Shown here piece by piece: positions 12,334 to 23,899 of a stretch of DNA of 64,000 nucleotides (its first letter is position 1; every line of letters begins with the position of its first letter). Where the stretch lies: positions 3,224,001 through 3,288,000 of the forward strand of contig BTPP01000006.1 in the NCBI GenBank assembly GCA_037102815.1, given 5' to 3'. Position numbers and translations under genes: made by a program. The notes beneath the pieces are model-generated. The model worked only from the letters and a program-made list of their open reading frames with translations. It searched no databases and was not told the DNA's origin. The stretch is from Neurospora intermedia (lineage: Eukaryota; Ascomycota; Sordariomycetes; Sordariales; Sordariaceae).

Positions 12334-15300
12334 TTACCCCCCCCCTTAGAGAAGATTCTGCCCTTAGAATCTTAAAAAAAGAAAAAACTCTCTTAACCCA
12401 AGTGTAGTTCGAACTTATAGTCTTTGCGATCGTTTTCTAGGTAGAGGAGGGATACCCTTAGGGTAGCCTATAATACAGCTTTAGGGCCCTTAATTCCGCT
12501 ATTGCGCTATTGGACTAATTCTACGAATCGCTCTCATTATTGGAAAGGATCTCGCGATAGTTGCTTATTACTCTACTCTAAAGTCCTCCTTCCTTCTTTC
12601 TTTATTTATATAAACGATTTAATTTTTTGAATAATTTACCCGGGGCGCTATTATCCTTTAGTATATTATCTTTATTATAATCTCCTAGTATTAAATCCTT
12701 TATTTATACGCCCTTCTAAATATAAAGCCGCCTCGGGGGGCCAGGCTTATCGGGGTTAGTATTATAGAAGGCCTTAAATATATCGGGTATATTCCTAAAA
12801 TTTCGGGCCGGGTATTAAGTTAGGTCGGGATCTTATCCTTTCTAATTTACTTAGTAGTATAGTTTATTATTAATTAATCGAGAAGTTATAATACCTTCGA
12901 TTTCCTATTCTTTTTAATCTCCGACCAACTCCCTTATAGGGTTTTCGTTTATTTAGTTAGGTAGAGGGTTATTTATATATTTCCGAAGACGGTTAGTATA
13001 ATAGACTTTCGTTCCGTACTAGGCCGGGGGGAATTCGAATTTGTAGGAATATTCCTTTATAGCTTTAATTTAATAGGGGATATATATAAAGGGAAAGTTA
13101 AATTTATTGCTAGGCCTATTAATTGCCTATAATTTCTTAATAATAAATATTCTATCCCTTACTCCGAAATTAGGATTACGCTTGTACTTATTTGCTTAGG
13201 CTATTTATTTCTCCTATACCTTCGCTATTGTATTGTGCGCGGACTCTTAGAAGCCGTATAGCGTTTATAGGACCTCCTAGGCGTCTTCGCGGGAGTAGTG
13301 TTCTTTTGTAGGGATAGGAGTAGTACGTCGATCCTAGTAGAAAGGTAGTAGTATAGGGAATCCTATAATAGCTTTGTAAGGAGATATTCTAATGTTCTTG
13401 TAATGTAGGGAAGCCTGGATAGTGTTTAAAGCGGGTAGTACAATCGATTAATTGTTCTAATTGTAGTTAATGAACGGGCGTAAATATTAGTTAATATATT
13501 AGTTTATAATTTTTACTTAGTTTGTAATTTAAGAATGTCCGGATAATAATAATTTCTATTTAATACCGAGGATTTTCGATATTTCGTTGGTAAAGGACGA
13601 TATAAATTAGGGTCCTCGGTCGTTTACTATTTCTTTTAGGCAGTTGTAGATTCGTTAAGGCTTATAGTAGTATAGATGGGCGGTTTATTTGGCCGTTATA
13701 AAGTCTTTATAAAGGATGTACTATAATATTTTAGATAGGCGATCTACTATAATTATTATATTATTATACCCTCTTTTATTTTTTAATATACTTTTGAAAT
13801 TGATAGTAATATACTACTAAATTTAATTGGGAACGCCGAATAGGTATAGCTTCCTGGGGGTTTTATTGTAAAGTACTTTGGACGCTTTATAAGTTTAATA
13901 ATTATTAATAAAACGGTCGATATTACTAAATATCCTGGCCTATTAGTATTATTAGAATACGAAATATTAAGTTTTATTCCGACTAGGGTAGCCAGTAAGG
14001 AGCCGGATATAAGCCTTATAGATAAGTACCCTACGGAGGTCTCCTTCGGGCACTACTAAATAATTTTCTTTTTTAAATAGTAACTTATTATTGTATAATA
14101 TAAATTCGGTATCGCTTCCCTTTATTTTAGAGTAGTAGAAAGTTAGGGAAGGATTTTTTTAGTTGGTTTTTAAGAGGGTATTAACTAAATCTATACTAAA
14201 TAGTACTAGTAATTCCTTTTCGTCGTTTAATAAATATAATTCGGTTATTAAACTTTCAATATTACTATTTAATATATCTCTTTTATCCTTAACGAAAGAG
14301 TATATTCTTTCTATTTTTTAATAAAATAAACGTAAAGTGCGCTAATCTTCCTTTTTATCTTTTATTGTCTAAAGGTCTTCTAATTTCTTCGAAAGAGTGT
14401 TAATGGCTACGTTTTCCTTCCCGGGCCGGTAGGTAAGTTTGAAGGTATATTAGGATATTAATTCTACCTACCTAGCTTATTGGGAATTAAGTAATCGCTT
14501 TGTAGAAAAGTATTCTAAAGTTTAGTAGTCGGTAATTATAATAAATAGGTATATACCGATTAATTCCGCCTGCTAGGTTAATAAAGCTTTTATTATAATA
14601 AATAGTTCTTTATTGTAAATAATATAGTTTATTTCCGCCGGGAGTATTGTTTTAAAGAAGAAGGCTACTAAGTACTAATTATTATTACCTAATTATAATT
14701 GCAATAAAACACTTATATAAATTCTATTAGAAACGTTGGTTTCTATTTATATTAACCTCTTATAGTAGAAATAAGTAAGAACGGGTACTTTTAATAGTCG
14801 ATCCTTTAATTTATCGAAGGAAATTTAATACTCCTTAATCTATTAGAAAGGGGTATTTTTCTTTATTAAACGGGTAAGGGGTCGAATTACCCTACCGAAT
14901 TCCTTTATAAATTTATAATAAAAATTATAGAATCCGATAAAGGATTATACTCCTTTAACGTTAGTTAATTCTTTTTAATTCTGTATTATAGTAATTTTTT
15001 TAGGGTCGACGGATACGCCTTCGGTAGAGACGATGAAGCTTAGGAATTTAGTTAATATAATATAGAACTTGTATTTTTTAATGTCGGCTTGTAAGCTAAT
15101 ATTTTGAAATCGTTTTAATATTTTCTTAATATAAATTTCATACTCTTTTTTAGTTTCGGAGAAGATAAGGATATTATTAATATAAGTACTATAGAAGTTA
15201 TCTAAATAATTTATTAAGACTTTATTAATAAACCGTTAGAATATTACTGGACTATTCGTTAGATTGAAGGGTAGGACTTTATATTTATACGCGCTATAGT

Positions 15301-18300
15301 AGGTATGGAAGGTTATTAAGTTTTCGTTGTTTAGGAATATTCGAATATAGTAAAACGCTTATCGAATATCGATCTTCGTAAAAATCCGAACTTTAGAAAA
15401 GTGGGTGATAATTTCTTTAATAAAAAGTAGAGGGTATTAGTCCTTTTTTAAAAGGATATTTAATTTTCGATAATTTATATAGAAATGAAATCTACTATTA
15501 GCCTTCAGTATAAAGAGGATAGGTATTATCTAAGGGGTAATATTTAGTTTAATAAACCTTTTATTTAAGTTTTTTATAATATAGTACCTATAAACTTCTA
15601 ACTTTTTAAGGGATATTTTATATAGCGGGCTATAATTTAAATCTTTTAGCTAAGCGCCCTCGTTTAGGGGGATATAATAGTCGATATTAGGATATAATTT
15701 AGGGAAGGAATTTAATTTAACTTTATTAAAAATTTTGAAGAAATTATAATAATAATTTAAGACTTCCTTTAAAATTCGTTGCTTTAATTCCGCTTTATTG
15801 GTTTTTAGGGAATTGCTTCGGGCGACCTATTATTTTTTAATAAATTAATCTAGCTTATATAGATTAGTAATACCGATATAGGTCTTTTTCGCTATTTTAT
15901 AGAAGGGTTCCGTGCTAATAAAAGTTAAATTTGTTAGGCGATCCTTTGTTTATCCCTAATTATATTTTAAATAGTAATAATTATATACGTTGTATAGTAA
16001 GTAGGGGTTTTAGGCCGGTTCGAATAGGGTTTAATAAGGTATAGACGTCCGTAGGAGTTCCTCGGATTCTAGTAGTATTTCGTCGGTTTATTTAAAAAAT
16101 TGCCGGTCTATATAGTTGAAATAATATTAAATCGCGTCCGGAGATAGGTTGTAGGCCGGTCGGTATTATAGGATTGCGAAGGGTCGTTAGAAAAGGGTAG
16201 GATTTTATAAATTTTGAAATATAGAGAATTTTAATTTAATAATCTTAGAGAGGATAGTTTAAGAATTATTATAACTATTATACCGTTACTTATTTTCTTT
16301 TTATATAAGTAATTCTCGAACTTCGACATCCTTTTAGAAATTAAAATATTTAGTAGGTTCGGAATCTTTACCTTTTCCAACCTCGAAGTTTTAAAAGAAG
16401 TCCTACTTTTAAGAAGTAGGAAAGAGTAATTGTAAATGAACTGAATCGGTAAAAATATTGTTCCGAATTAATTATATATTCCTAATAATTATATTGCGCT
16501 TTAAATTTAGGAGGACGATAATCTATTGGTCGAAAACTTTAAAGTTTTGGATTTTAATATATCCTTTAAGGGCGACTTCGATAGAGTCGGGTTTAGCTTT
16601 CTTATAAGGAGTAATGTATCTTAGATCAAAATCGTTACATACAAATAATTTTAATAATTTTCGTAGTTTTCGGGCGAAGGAGAAATTTATAATAATATAT
16701 ATATTAGTTCTAGTATTGACGAAGGTATTAAAAGTAGTAATAATAATTCTATTAAAAACTATATTATATTTAACGAAAAAGGAAGTCTTCCCGCCGAGGT
16801 AATTATAGAAGTCGAAATTTAAATACTATATACTATTAATATCGGTCGATGTTCCCTAGGGGGAATTTTAACCTAAAGTATTTAATTTCCCTTTACGGCG
16901 TTATCCTCTACTTTAAAGGAGGAAGAGTCTTTGTTAGAAATTAATATATTAATAAGCTCTTTAATATTAGAGGAATCCTTACCCTAAATAATATCGGCAA
17001 TTGAATTTAAATATGCGTTGAACTATTTAGTAAGCTTTTCCTTTTGGGGATATTTGCTACTTATATAGCCTCTCTTATAATAGGAGAAGTAACGACCTTT
17101 ATAATTAAGTTCGTATATCTCCTTAGGAGAGGGACGTTCGAAGGCTTTAATTTTCGAATTTGGTTTAAGAGTTGGAGTATCTTTGGAGGAAGTAGTAGTA
17201 TAACGGAAGCTTTATTTACCTTTGTACTAACAGTTTTTTTAAGCGTCTATATAGTTACTTTCGTTTAGAGAATTAAGTAAAAGAATATAGTCGTTAAATT
17301 ACTTTAATTAATTAAAGTAAGTAAATTCTACTATTTAATAGAATTCCTTAGTAATTTTACAACGGAGGTTGCTTTTCTATTAATTATAAGGGTAGCGGTA
17401 CTAGCTAGTTAAGTATTGAAAAGTATTTTTAAAAATTTAAAAACGTTTACTATATTTTATTTTTAGGTTATTAAATTCTACGAGAGTTTTCTTATATATA
17501 TTATAATTATAATATTCGTCCTAAAGATATTTAAGAAGTTTATTGGAGGTAGTTAGTTAATTAAAATAATTAAGATCTAAGTAGGGTAATAAGGTTTGAA
17601 TTGCCTTACTTATTAAGTGGTTAGTAATATACCCGAACTTTTAGCGGTTATTATTAAAGTAATTAGTATTGACTTTAAATTTAATTTTAATTTAGTAATA
17701 TTAAACGTTGAAAGTAATTTTATTCTCCTTTTTATCGTTATAAAATTTACTAGCGCTTTCCTCCTTTACTAAATGCTTATTATCCGAAGATTAGGTAGTA
17801 ATAATAGTACTAGGGGTACTAGAGCGGGAGTAATAATTAGAAGGATTGGGGGGTCCGCTATTTTTAAATCCCTTAGAACCTTTAGACTTATTAGAGTCCT
17901 TATTAGAATTATTAGGGTCTCCGCTAATTAAAATAGTTTTACTAGCGGCGTTCAATACGGCCTTTAAGGAAGTTAATAAATATTTATTTTCCTTTTTAAA
18001 ACGTTAATTCTCGATAAGAGCCTATTAAAAATTAATATTAGAAGCGTAGAAAGATTAATTAATAGGCGGGTCCGGGTCGGTGCCGGCGATTTTCTTAAAT
18101 AAATTAGAAGTAATAAAGCCGAAACGGTCGGCCTAAATTTCTATAATATAAAGGTCTTTATCGGCTTAATTAAGTAGGCCGACGAAGTTATCGGATTAAT
18201 TGATAGAGGCTATAAGAAAAATAGTACGGATATATATTTCTAAGAATATAATTTTAAAGGATTCTTAAATTAGGGTAACGAACTAATTGTAAATTATAGG

Positions 18301-18882
18301 TCTATCGAAGGTTTTAACCCTAGCGTCGCTATTTCCCTCAATTATTATAGGGGTAAATAGTATAAAGGCGGTATTATTATAATAAAAGTAGTTTAGGAGG
18401 CTTTAGAAGTATTCCTTTAAATTATAAGTAGGAATTTCTTTATTAACGAAGTAATAAGTACGGCGAATAATAGGTTAAATTTAATTAAAGTAATATTTAT
18501 ATAGCTCCTCGGGAGCGAGCCCCGATAAGTCGAATTTATTATTATTATCGTTATCGATAGTATAAAAAGTAATTCCCTAAAAGTTAGGTTTATAGAAGTT
18601 ATTAGGGTTGAAGGACTTGCGTCTAATTTTAGAGGGGGGGAATTTGCCTTTTTTAAGCGCATACTTTTTTAAAACGTTAGGGTCGAAGTAGATGTAGCGC
18701 AATTATATAACCTTAATATTATTGCGAGCTATTATAGCGAATTGTCTTAAGTTTTAAGATATTTAATAATTAGTAACCTAATTAGTAATTAATAAAATTC
18801 TTCTTCGGAGATCTCTTTTCTATAGAGGAAAAGGTAGGGGGGATTGCAATATACTGAGTGTCCGGTCGTTGGTTTACCCCAT

Positions 18883-19248
18883 TGTTAATTCTAGTCGTCG
18901 GTCGTTACGTCGCTACGTCGTAGCTCTTTCTCAGTCTCTTCTTTTAGGTAGGATATTTAATACCGTCCCCGGTAGAGAGAAATAAGTTGTAAATAGTATA
19001 AGAGTATATAATAGGTAAGATAGGGCTGTAGCGTTATTAATGTTCAATATAGAATTTACGATTAAAGAGTAAAATAAAAGGTAAGAGTTGTGCGCGTAGC
19101 TGGCGGTAGGAGATATACTCCCTAAGTTAGGCATACTACGGCCTACTCTTCCTTATTTAATCTATAACCAATTGCAGCTATTGCATCCATCTGTACATTC
19201 CAGTGCAGTGCTCTGCTAAGGTATGACCCGTCCGACTGGGCCATGACA
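18883..19248 (-). repeat. 5' LTR of gypsy fossil 2
   Basis: A 366-bp unit that on the minus strand starts TGTCATGGCCCAG and ends TTAACA, giving the usual TG...CA ends. Its right two thirds match the partial LTR at 12,072-12,333. Just left of 18,883 the minus strand continues ATGGGGTAAACC, a candidate primer-binding site that I could not assign to a tRNA. It retains CA and TG steps, unlike the internal region. Confidence 0.8.
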
Positions 19249-19640
19249 GTTAAAACGGTAAAAAATTAACTAAAAATTAAAAATATAAATTAGAGAGAAA
19301 AAGTCTATTGAAAATTAAAAAAAAAAAACCTAAAAAAAAGTACTCTTTTTCCTAAAAAAAGGAAAAAGAGTTTTATTTCTTTAAAAGTTAATTAGAACTA
19401 AAGTTCTAAAGTAACTTAGGCTTCCCTACGCTATTGAATAGGTACTTTATACGTCTTTAAATAGTAACCTGTAAATTGCTAGCCTAATAACGTAAGGAAG
19501 CCTACGCCTATATAGTTTGGAATTTCTTAAATAGAAACGTAGTAATTAGAATACGTATTCTATTTAAAAAAACTACTATTTAAAGTATCTTAGTAAAAAT
19601 CTCTTACAAATAAAAATTCAAGATACTACTAATAGGAATT
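19249..19640. other. RIP-degraded flank, nothing recognised
   Basis: AT-rich DNA to the right of fossil 2 with runs of A near 19,320-19,380 and no recognisable gene or element. Confidence 0.6.
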
Positions 19641-19643
19641 AAG

Positions 19644-19841
19644 CCTTAGAGGAATAGAAATTAGAAAAACCTAAAAAATAAAAGTTAAATTTATTCTAGA
19701 AAATCCGAAGGCTTAGAGTAATAAAGTAAATTTACGTAGGTTAACCCTTAGAAGGATAAAAATTAGAAAGACCTAAGAAATAGAAATTAAATTTATTTTA
19801 GAAAACCCGAAGGCTTAGAGTAATAAAGTAAATTTACGTAG
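19644..19841. repeat. Tandem duplication, about 102-bp unit
   Basis: Two adjacent copies, 19,644-19,739 and 19,746-19,841, both start CCTTAGARG and end in AAAGTAAATTTACGTAG. They differ at scattered transitions. Function unknown; the unit is within RIP-mutated DNA. Confidence 0.85.
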
Positions 19842-20233
19842 ATAATTAAATACCCAACCTACTATTTGAATATCTAACTTCTTTACTTCCCGCCTAGCCC
19901 GTCGACTAAATTAGATTTAAATTAACTAAGGGTTCCTAAATTAATTAATTATTCTAATTCCAGCTAGCTCGTTAGTAAAGCTAGGCTTAGAATAACTAAA
20001 TGCCTAGTAATAATCCAACTACCTAAATAATCCAACTACCCAAATAATCCAACTGTCTAAATAAATTACTAATACTTATAGGGTACTCCCTAGTATTAGA
20101 ACGGTTTTTCTTAAATACTAATTAAATAAATTTAAAAGGGGCTAAGGGGGGATGTAATATATATAGCGCTAATACCCCAGTAGACTATAGGGAACTATAA
20201 TGCTATATACTACTATATTAAATTAGAATTAAG

Positions 20234-20390
20234 GCTTCCTTTGCAGGTTACTATTTCCCCCGGAAGAACCAATATAATTATAAACTATACTCCAAATCGA
20301 TAGGCTAATAAGCTTTCTTTGCAAATTACTATTTCCCCCGGAAAAATTAATATAATTATAAACTACACTCTAAATCAATAAGTTAATAGG
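20234..20390. repeat. Tandem duplication, 78-bp unit
   Basis: Two head-to-tail copies (start near 20,234 and 20,312) share GCTTYCTTTGCA, ACTATTTCCCCCGGAA and AATATAATTATAAACTA. The differences are mostly transitions, as expected from RIP or decay after duplication. Confidence 0.85.
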
Positions 20391-20568
20391 TTTATCCAAC
20401 CTTACTATAATTCTTAAAATACAACCTAAATACTTAAGAATTTTATTTTTTTACTATTTATTAATAAAAATATCCTTAATAAATACTTTCGTAAAAGTTA
20501 ATTTCTAATAAATTAAAACTTTTACCTCTTATTATTAAATATTTATATTCCTAAATATCCCTAAATTG

Positions 20569-20885
20569 CAATTATAAGCAAATCCCTCCAATTAAACCAG
20601 TACCTATATAGCCTATCGACAACTCTAGTTAAATATTACTATTATATAAATAAAACTTATCCTAAAGGATCTTCCTAAATACCGTCCAAAGGACGGGCCT
20701 AAAGTAGTAGGGTAATATTGTATTTTACAATTATAAGTAAATCCCTCCGGTCGAGCCAATACCTATATAGCCTATCGATAATTCTAATTAAATATTACTA
20801 TTATATAAATAAGGTTTATCCCAAAGGATCTTCCTAAATGCCGCCTAAAGGACGGGCCTAAAATAATAGTATTATATTATAATTC
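20569..20885. repeat. Tandem duplication, 159-bp unit
   Basis: Two direct copies start at 20,569 and 20,728, each with CAATTATAAG, AAATCCCTCC, ACCTATATAGCCTATCGA, AAAGGATCTTCCTAAAT and AAAGGACGGGCCTAAA. The two copies differ mainly by C/T and G/A changes. No coding potential seen. Confidence 0.88.
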
Positions 20886-21118
20886 TTTAACTTTAATTAG
20901 TTTTTTAAGTAATAAAGAAACTTTATAACGTTCTCCCAATATTTAATACTAATTAGGAGCCTAATTATAAGCCGGTTTGCGCCTTAACCTCTACTATTAT
21001 TAAATATATTACTATACTTAATAAAAATTATCTAAAAATAATATTCCGCGGAAAGGTATTTAAATAAAAATCCTAATATCCTTCCTGTAGAATTAAACCT
21101 TATAATAAATATAATGTT

Positions 21119-21535
21119 TTTTATTAAGCGATTATATACCTAGTTATAAGCGCGTAACCCTCTAAATAAATATTATTAGGCGACTATATACCTAACTATA
21201 AGTGCGTAACCCTTTAAATAAATATTATTAAGTAATTATATACCTAACTATAGGCGTATAACCCTCTAAATAAATATTATTAAACGATTATATACCTAAC
21301 TATAAGTATATAACCCTTTAATAGACCTTATTAAACGATTTTATATATAGTCGCAAGCTTGGCTATAAGCGTGCAACCCCCTTAACGGACCCTATTGAAC
21401 GACCTTATATATAATTATAAGCCCGGCTATAAACGTGCAACCCCCCTAACGGACCCTATTAAACGACCCTATACCCGGCTATAAGTGTATAACCCTTTTA
21501 GATAGACTTTACTAAACGATTTTATATATAGCCGG
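21119..21535. repeat. Minisatellite, 52-bp unit lengthening to about 64 bp
   Basis: At least seven head-to-tail copies of a unit with the core TTATTAARCGATTATATACC, followed by TATAAG-GTAACCC. Starts of the first copies are at 21,121, 21,173, 21,225, 21,277 and 21,328, a period of 52 bp. The later copies (about 21,392, 21,456 and 21,507) contain extra sequence and a period close to 64 bp, and they are richer in C. Confidence 0.88.
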
Positions 21536-21725
21536 TCGCTCTTACTCTAACTAATTGCTTTTACTTTAATTAATCGCTCTTACTTTCTCCTTTTTATATA
21601 CCCTCCAACTTCGAATTTAGGGAAGGTACGGGTAGACGGGCTAAGTTAGGACTTTTTAATTCCTGCAAAATTATTTAGTATAGGGAGATTTAAAAATCGA
21701 TTTACGGCTACTAAAGTGAACCCAG

Positions 21726-22800
21726 CCGTAGTACCTAGTATAGGGTAGGTAAAAGGGGGTCAAAAATAATATTTCTTCTTTTTTTTAAGGTAATAATAGT
21801 AGTAAGTATTTTAATGTAGGGTAGGTAAAAGGCGGTCAAAGGTAGTATTTCTTCTTTAGTTTAAGGTAGTAATAGTAGTAAGTATTTTAATATAGGGTAG
21901 GTAAAAGGCGGTTAAAGGTAGTATTTCTTCTTTTCTTTAAAATAATATTTCTTTTTTATCTTAAAATAATATTTCTTCTTTTCTTTAAAGTAGTAATAGT
22001 AGTAAGTATTCTAATATAGGGTAAGTAAAAGGTAGTTAAAGGTAGTATTTCTTCTTTTCTTTAAGGTAGTAATAATAATAAGTATTCTAATATAGAGTAG
22101 GTAAAAGGGGGTTAAAAATAATATTTCTTCTTTTCTTTAAGGTAGTAATAGTAGTAAGAATTCTAATATAGGGTAGGTAAAAGGCGGTTAAAGGTAGTAT
22201 TTCTTCCTTACTTTAAGTATTATTTTTTTTTTTTTTTAAAGTAGTAATAGTAGTAAGAATTCTAATATAGGGTAGGTAAAATCTAGTTAAAGGTAGTATT
22301 TCTTCTTTTCTTAAGGTAAGATTTTTTTTTTTTTCTAAAGTAGTATTTCTTCTTTATTTTAAGGTAGTATTTTTTACTTTCTATAAAGTAGTATTTCTTC
22401 TTTACTTTAATATAGTATTTTCAATAAATATTCTAGTATAAGGTAAGTAAAACCCGGTTAAAAATAGTATTTCTTCTTTTCTCTAAGGTAGTATTTCTTT
22501 TTTATTTTAAGGTAGTATTTCTTCTTTTCTTTAAAGTAGTATTTCTTCTTTAATTTAAGGTAGTATTTCTTATTTATTTAAAAGTAGTAATAATAGTAAG
22601 TCTTCTAATATAGGGTAGGTAAAATCCGGTTAAAGGTAGTATTTCTTCTTTATTTTAAAATAGTAATAATAATAAGTATTTTTGTACAAAGTAAGTTAAA
22701 TCCGGTTAAAGGTAGTATTTAGTAGTATTTCTTCTTTTATTTAAAGTAGTAATAGTAGTACGTATCCTAATATAGGGTAGGTAAAATCTAATTGAAAGTA
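21726..22800. repeat. Degenerate minisatellite, about 78-85-bp unit
   Basis: More than ten irregular copies of a unit made of TATAGGGTAGGTAAAA, GTTAAAGGTAGTATTTCTTC and AGTAATAGTAGTAAGTATT. Early copies begin near 21,730, 21,816 and 21,894. Within later copies the sub-block GGTAGTATTTCTTCTTT is itself reiterated, so unit length varies. It lies directly to the right of the 52-bp minisatellite with only about 200 bp between. Confidence 0.88.
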
Positions 22801-22899
22801 GTCTTTATTTCTTTTCTTCTTCTAATAATATTTATTGTATTTCTTTTTTAAAATAATAGTAATAGTTAGTATTATAGTATAAAGTAGTTGAAACCTAAT

Positions 22900-23790
22900 T
22901 AAATATAATGTTTTCCCCTTACTATAGTTATATATCCATTAAGTAGGATATACTTTAAATATATTTTATTTGTATAATATTTTTTATATTTGGTATCTTA
23001 ACTACTATTTTAATATAAAGTGAATTACATTGCTTATTATCTTCTATAAGATAGATTTTAGATTATTATATAATAGTAAATATAAAGATATATTTATATC
23101 AAGTATTTAAAGTTATAATATACTATTAATAATAGAATTTATTAACCAAAGATTAATAAATAAAGTAAAAAGCTACTATTTCGGAGGATTATATATTTAA
23201 GTACTACAATAATAATTAGTTATATTAACTATATAATTAGTACGTTATATTACTATAGTAATATAAGAAATAATAATATATCTTTAATATATTTTAAATT
23301 ATTGTACTTTATTTAAAAATCCAATTTTGGGAATAATATTTACTTTTACAATATATTATATATATTATATATATTTCTCCTATCAAGTAATTAAAATTTA
23401 CTTTTATATATTAGTATTTACCTTTAATATTATCTTTAAGTATTATATTAATATAATTTTACTTAACAATATTATAATATAAATAATTTCAAATTTTGAA
23501 AATTCGTTAAAAATTATTAAATATAGTGATACTAGTACTATTTGTGGTCTGGAAGTTAGTATACTTTATAAATATAATAAAAACTTATTTTTATAAAAAT
23601 GTACGTATATTAGAATTATATATAATTTTTCTTAAAAACTACTACTTTTTACCTCTTTCCAAAAATTGTAATTTAGCTCTCAAAAGTAGTTATTTTTAAA
23701 AAGGAAAAATATATAAAGGTTAAGTAACTACTTATTAACCTATTCTGAAGTTTTTATACGTTTTGGCTAAGTGGTGGTTGTGTAATTAAT
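22900..23790. other. Very AT-rich tract
   Basis: Sequence composed almost entirely of A and T, with repeated TATATA and AATATT strings and hardly any G or C. It differs from the RIPed elements on either side, which still carry CG steps. No gene, RNA or repeat unit was recognised. Confidence 0.7.
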
Positions 23791-23899
23791 TCCTATATTA
23801 AATACCTACTGGAAGTGGGTCATTTTTGCTGTCCGGTCGGGTTTTGTCGTATCCGGTGGTTTTATCGCCAATTCTATGGAGTAGAGTTGGAGATCTGAT

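Larger units (their letters stand above)
12072..19248 (-). mobile_element. Ty3/gypsy-type LTR retrotransposon fossil 2
   Basis: A minus-strand retroelement about 7.2 kb long bounded by the related LTRs at 12,072-12,333 and 18,883-19,248. Reading right to left it has gag-like sequence (about 16.6-18.7 kb), then pol. A reverse-transcriptase active-site block followed by ILIFSET is recognisable on the minus strand near 15,155-15,190, and RNase H and integrase would fall between about 12.6 and 14.9 kb. A purine-rich tract (minus strand) abuts the 3' LTR. The internal part is saturated with RIP changes and carries many breaks, so the copy is dead; the LTRs are clearly less altered. It is ancient relative to ongoing transposition, but the RIP load prevents a real age estimate. 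Confidence 0.85.

Noticed and set aside
18931-19134. 67-codon minus-strand frame resembling the one at 12 kb
   Set aside because: The similarity is that of two LTR copies; there is no sign of a coding role.
21119-22800. CRISPR-like array
   Set aside because: Units are contiguous tandem repeats without unique spacers, and the genome is eukaryotic.
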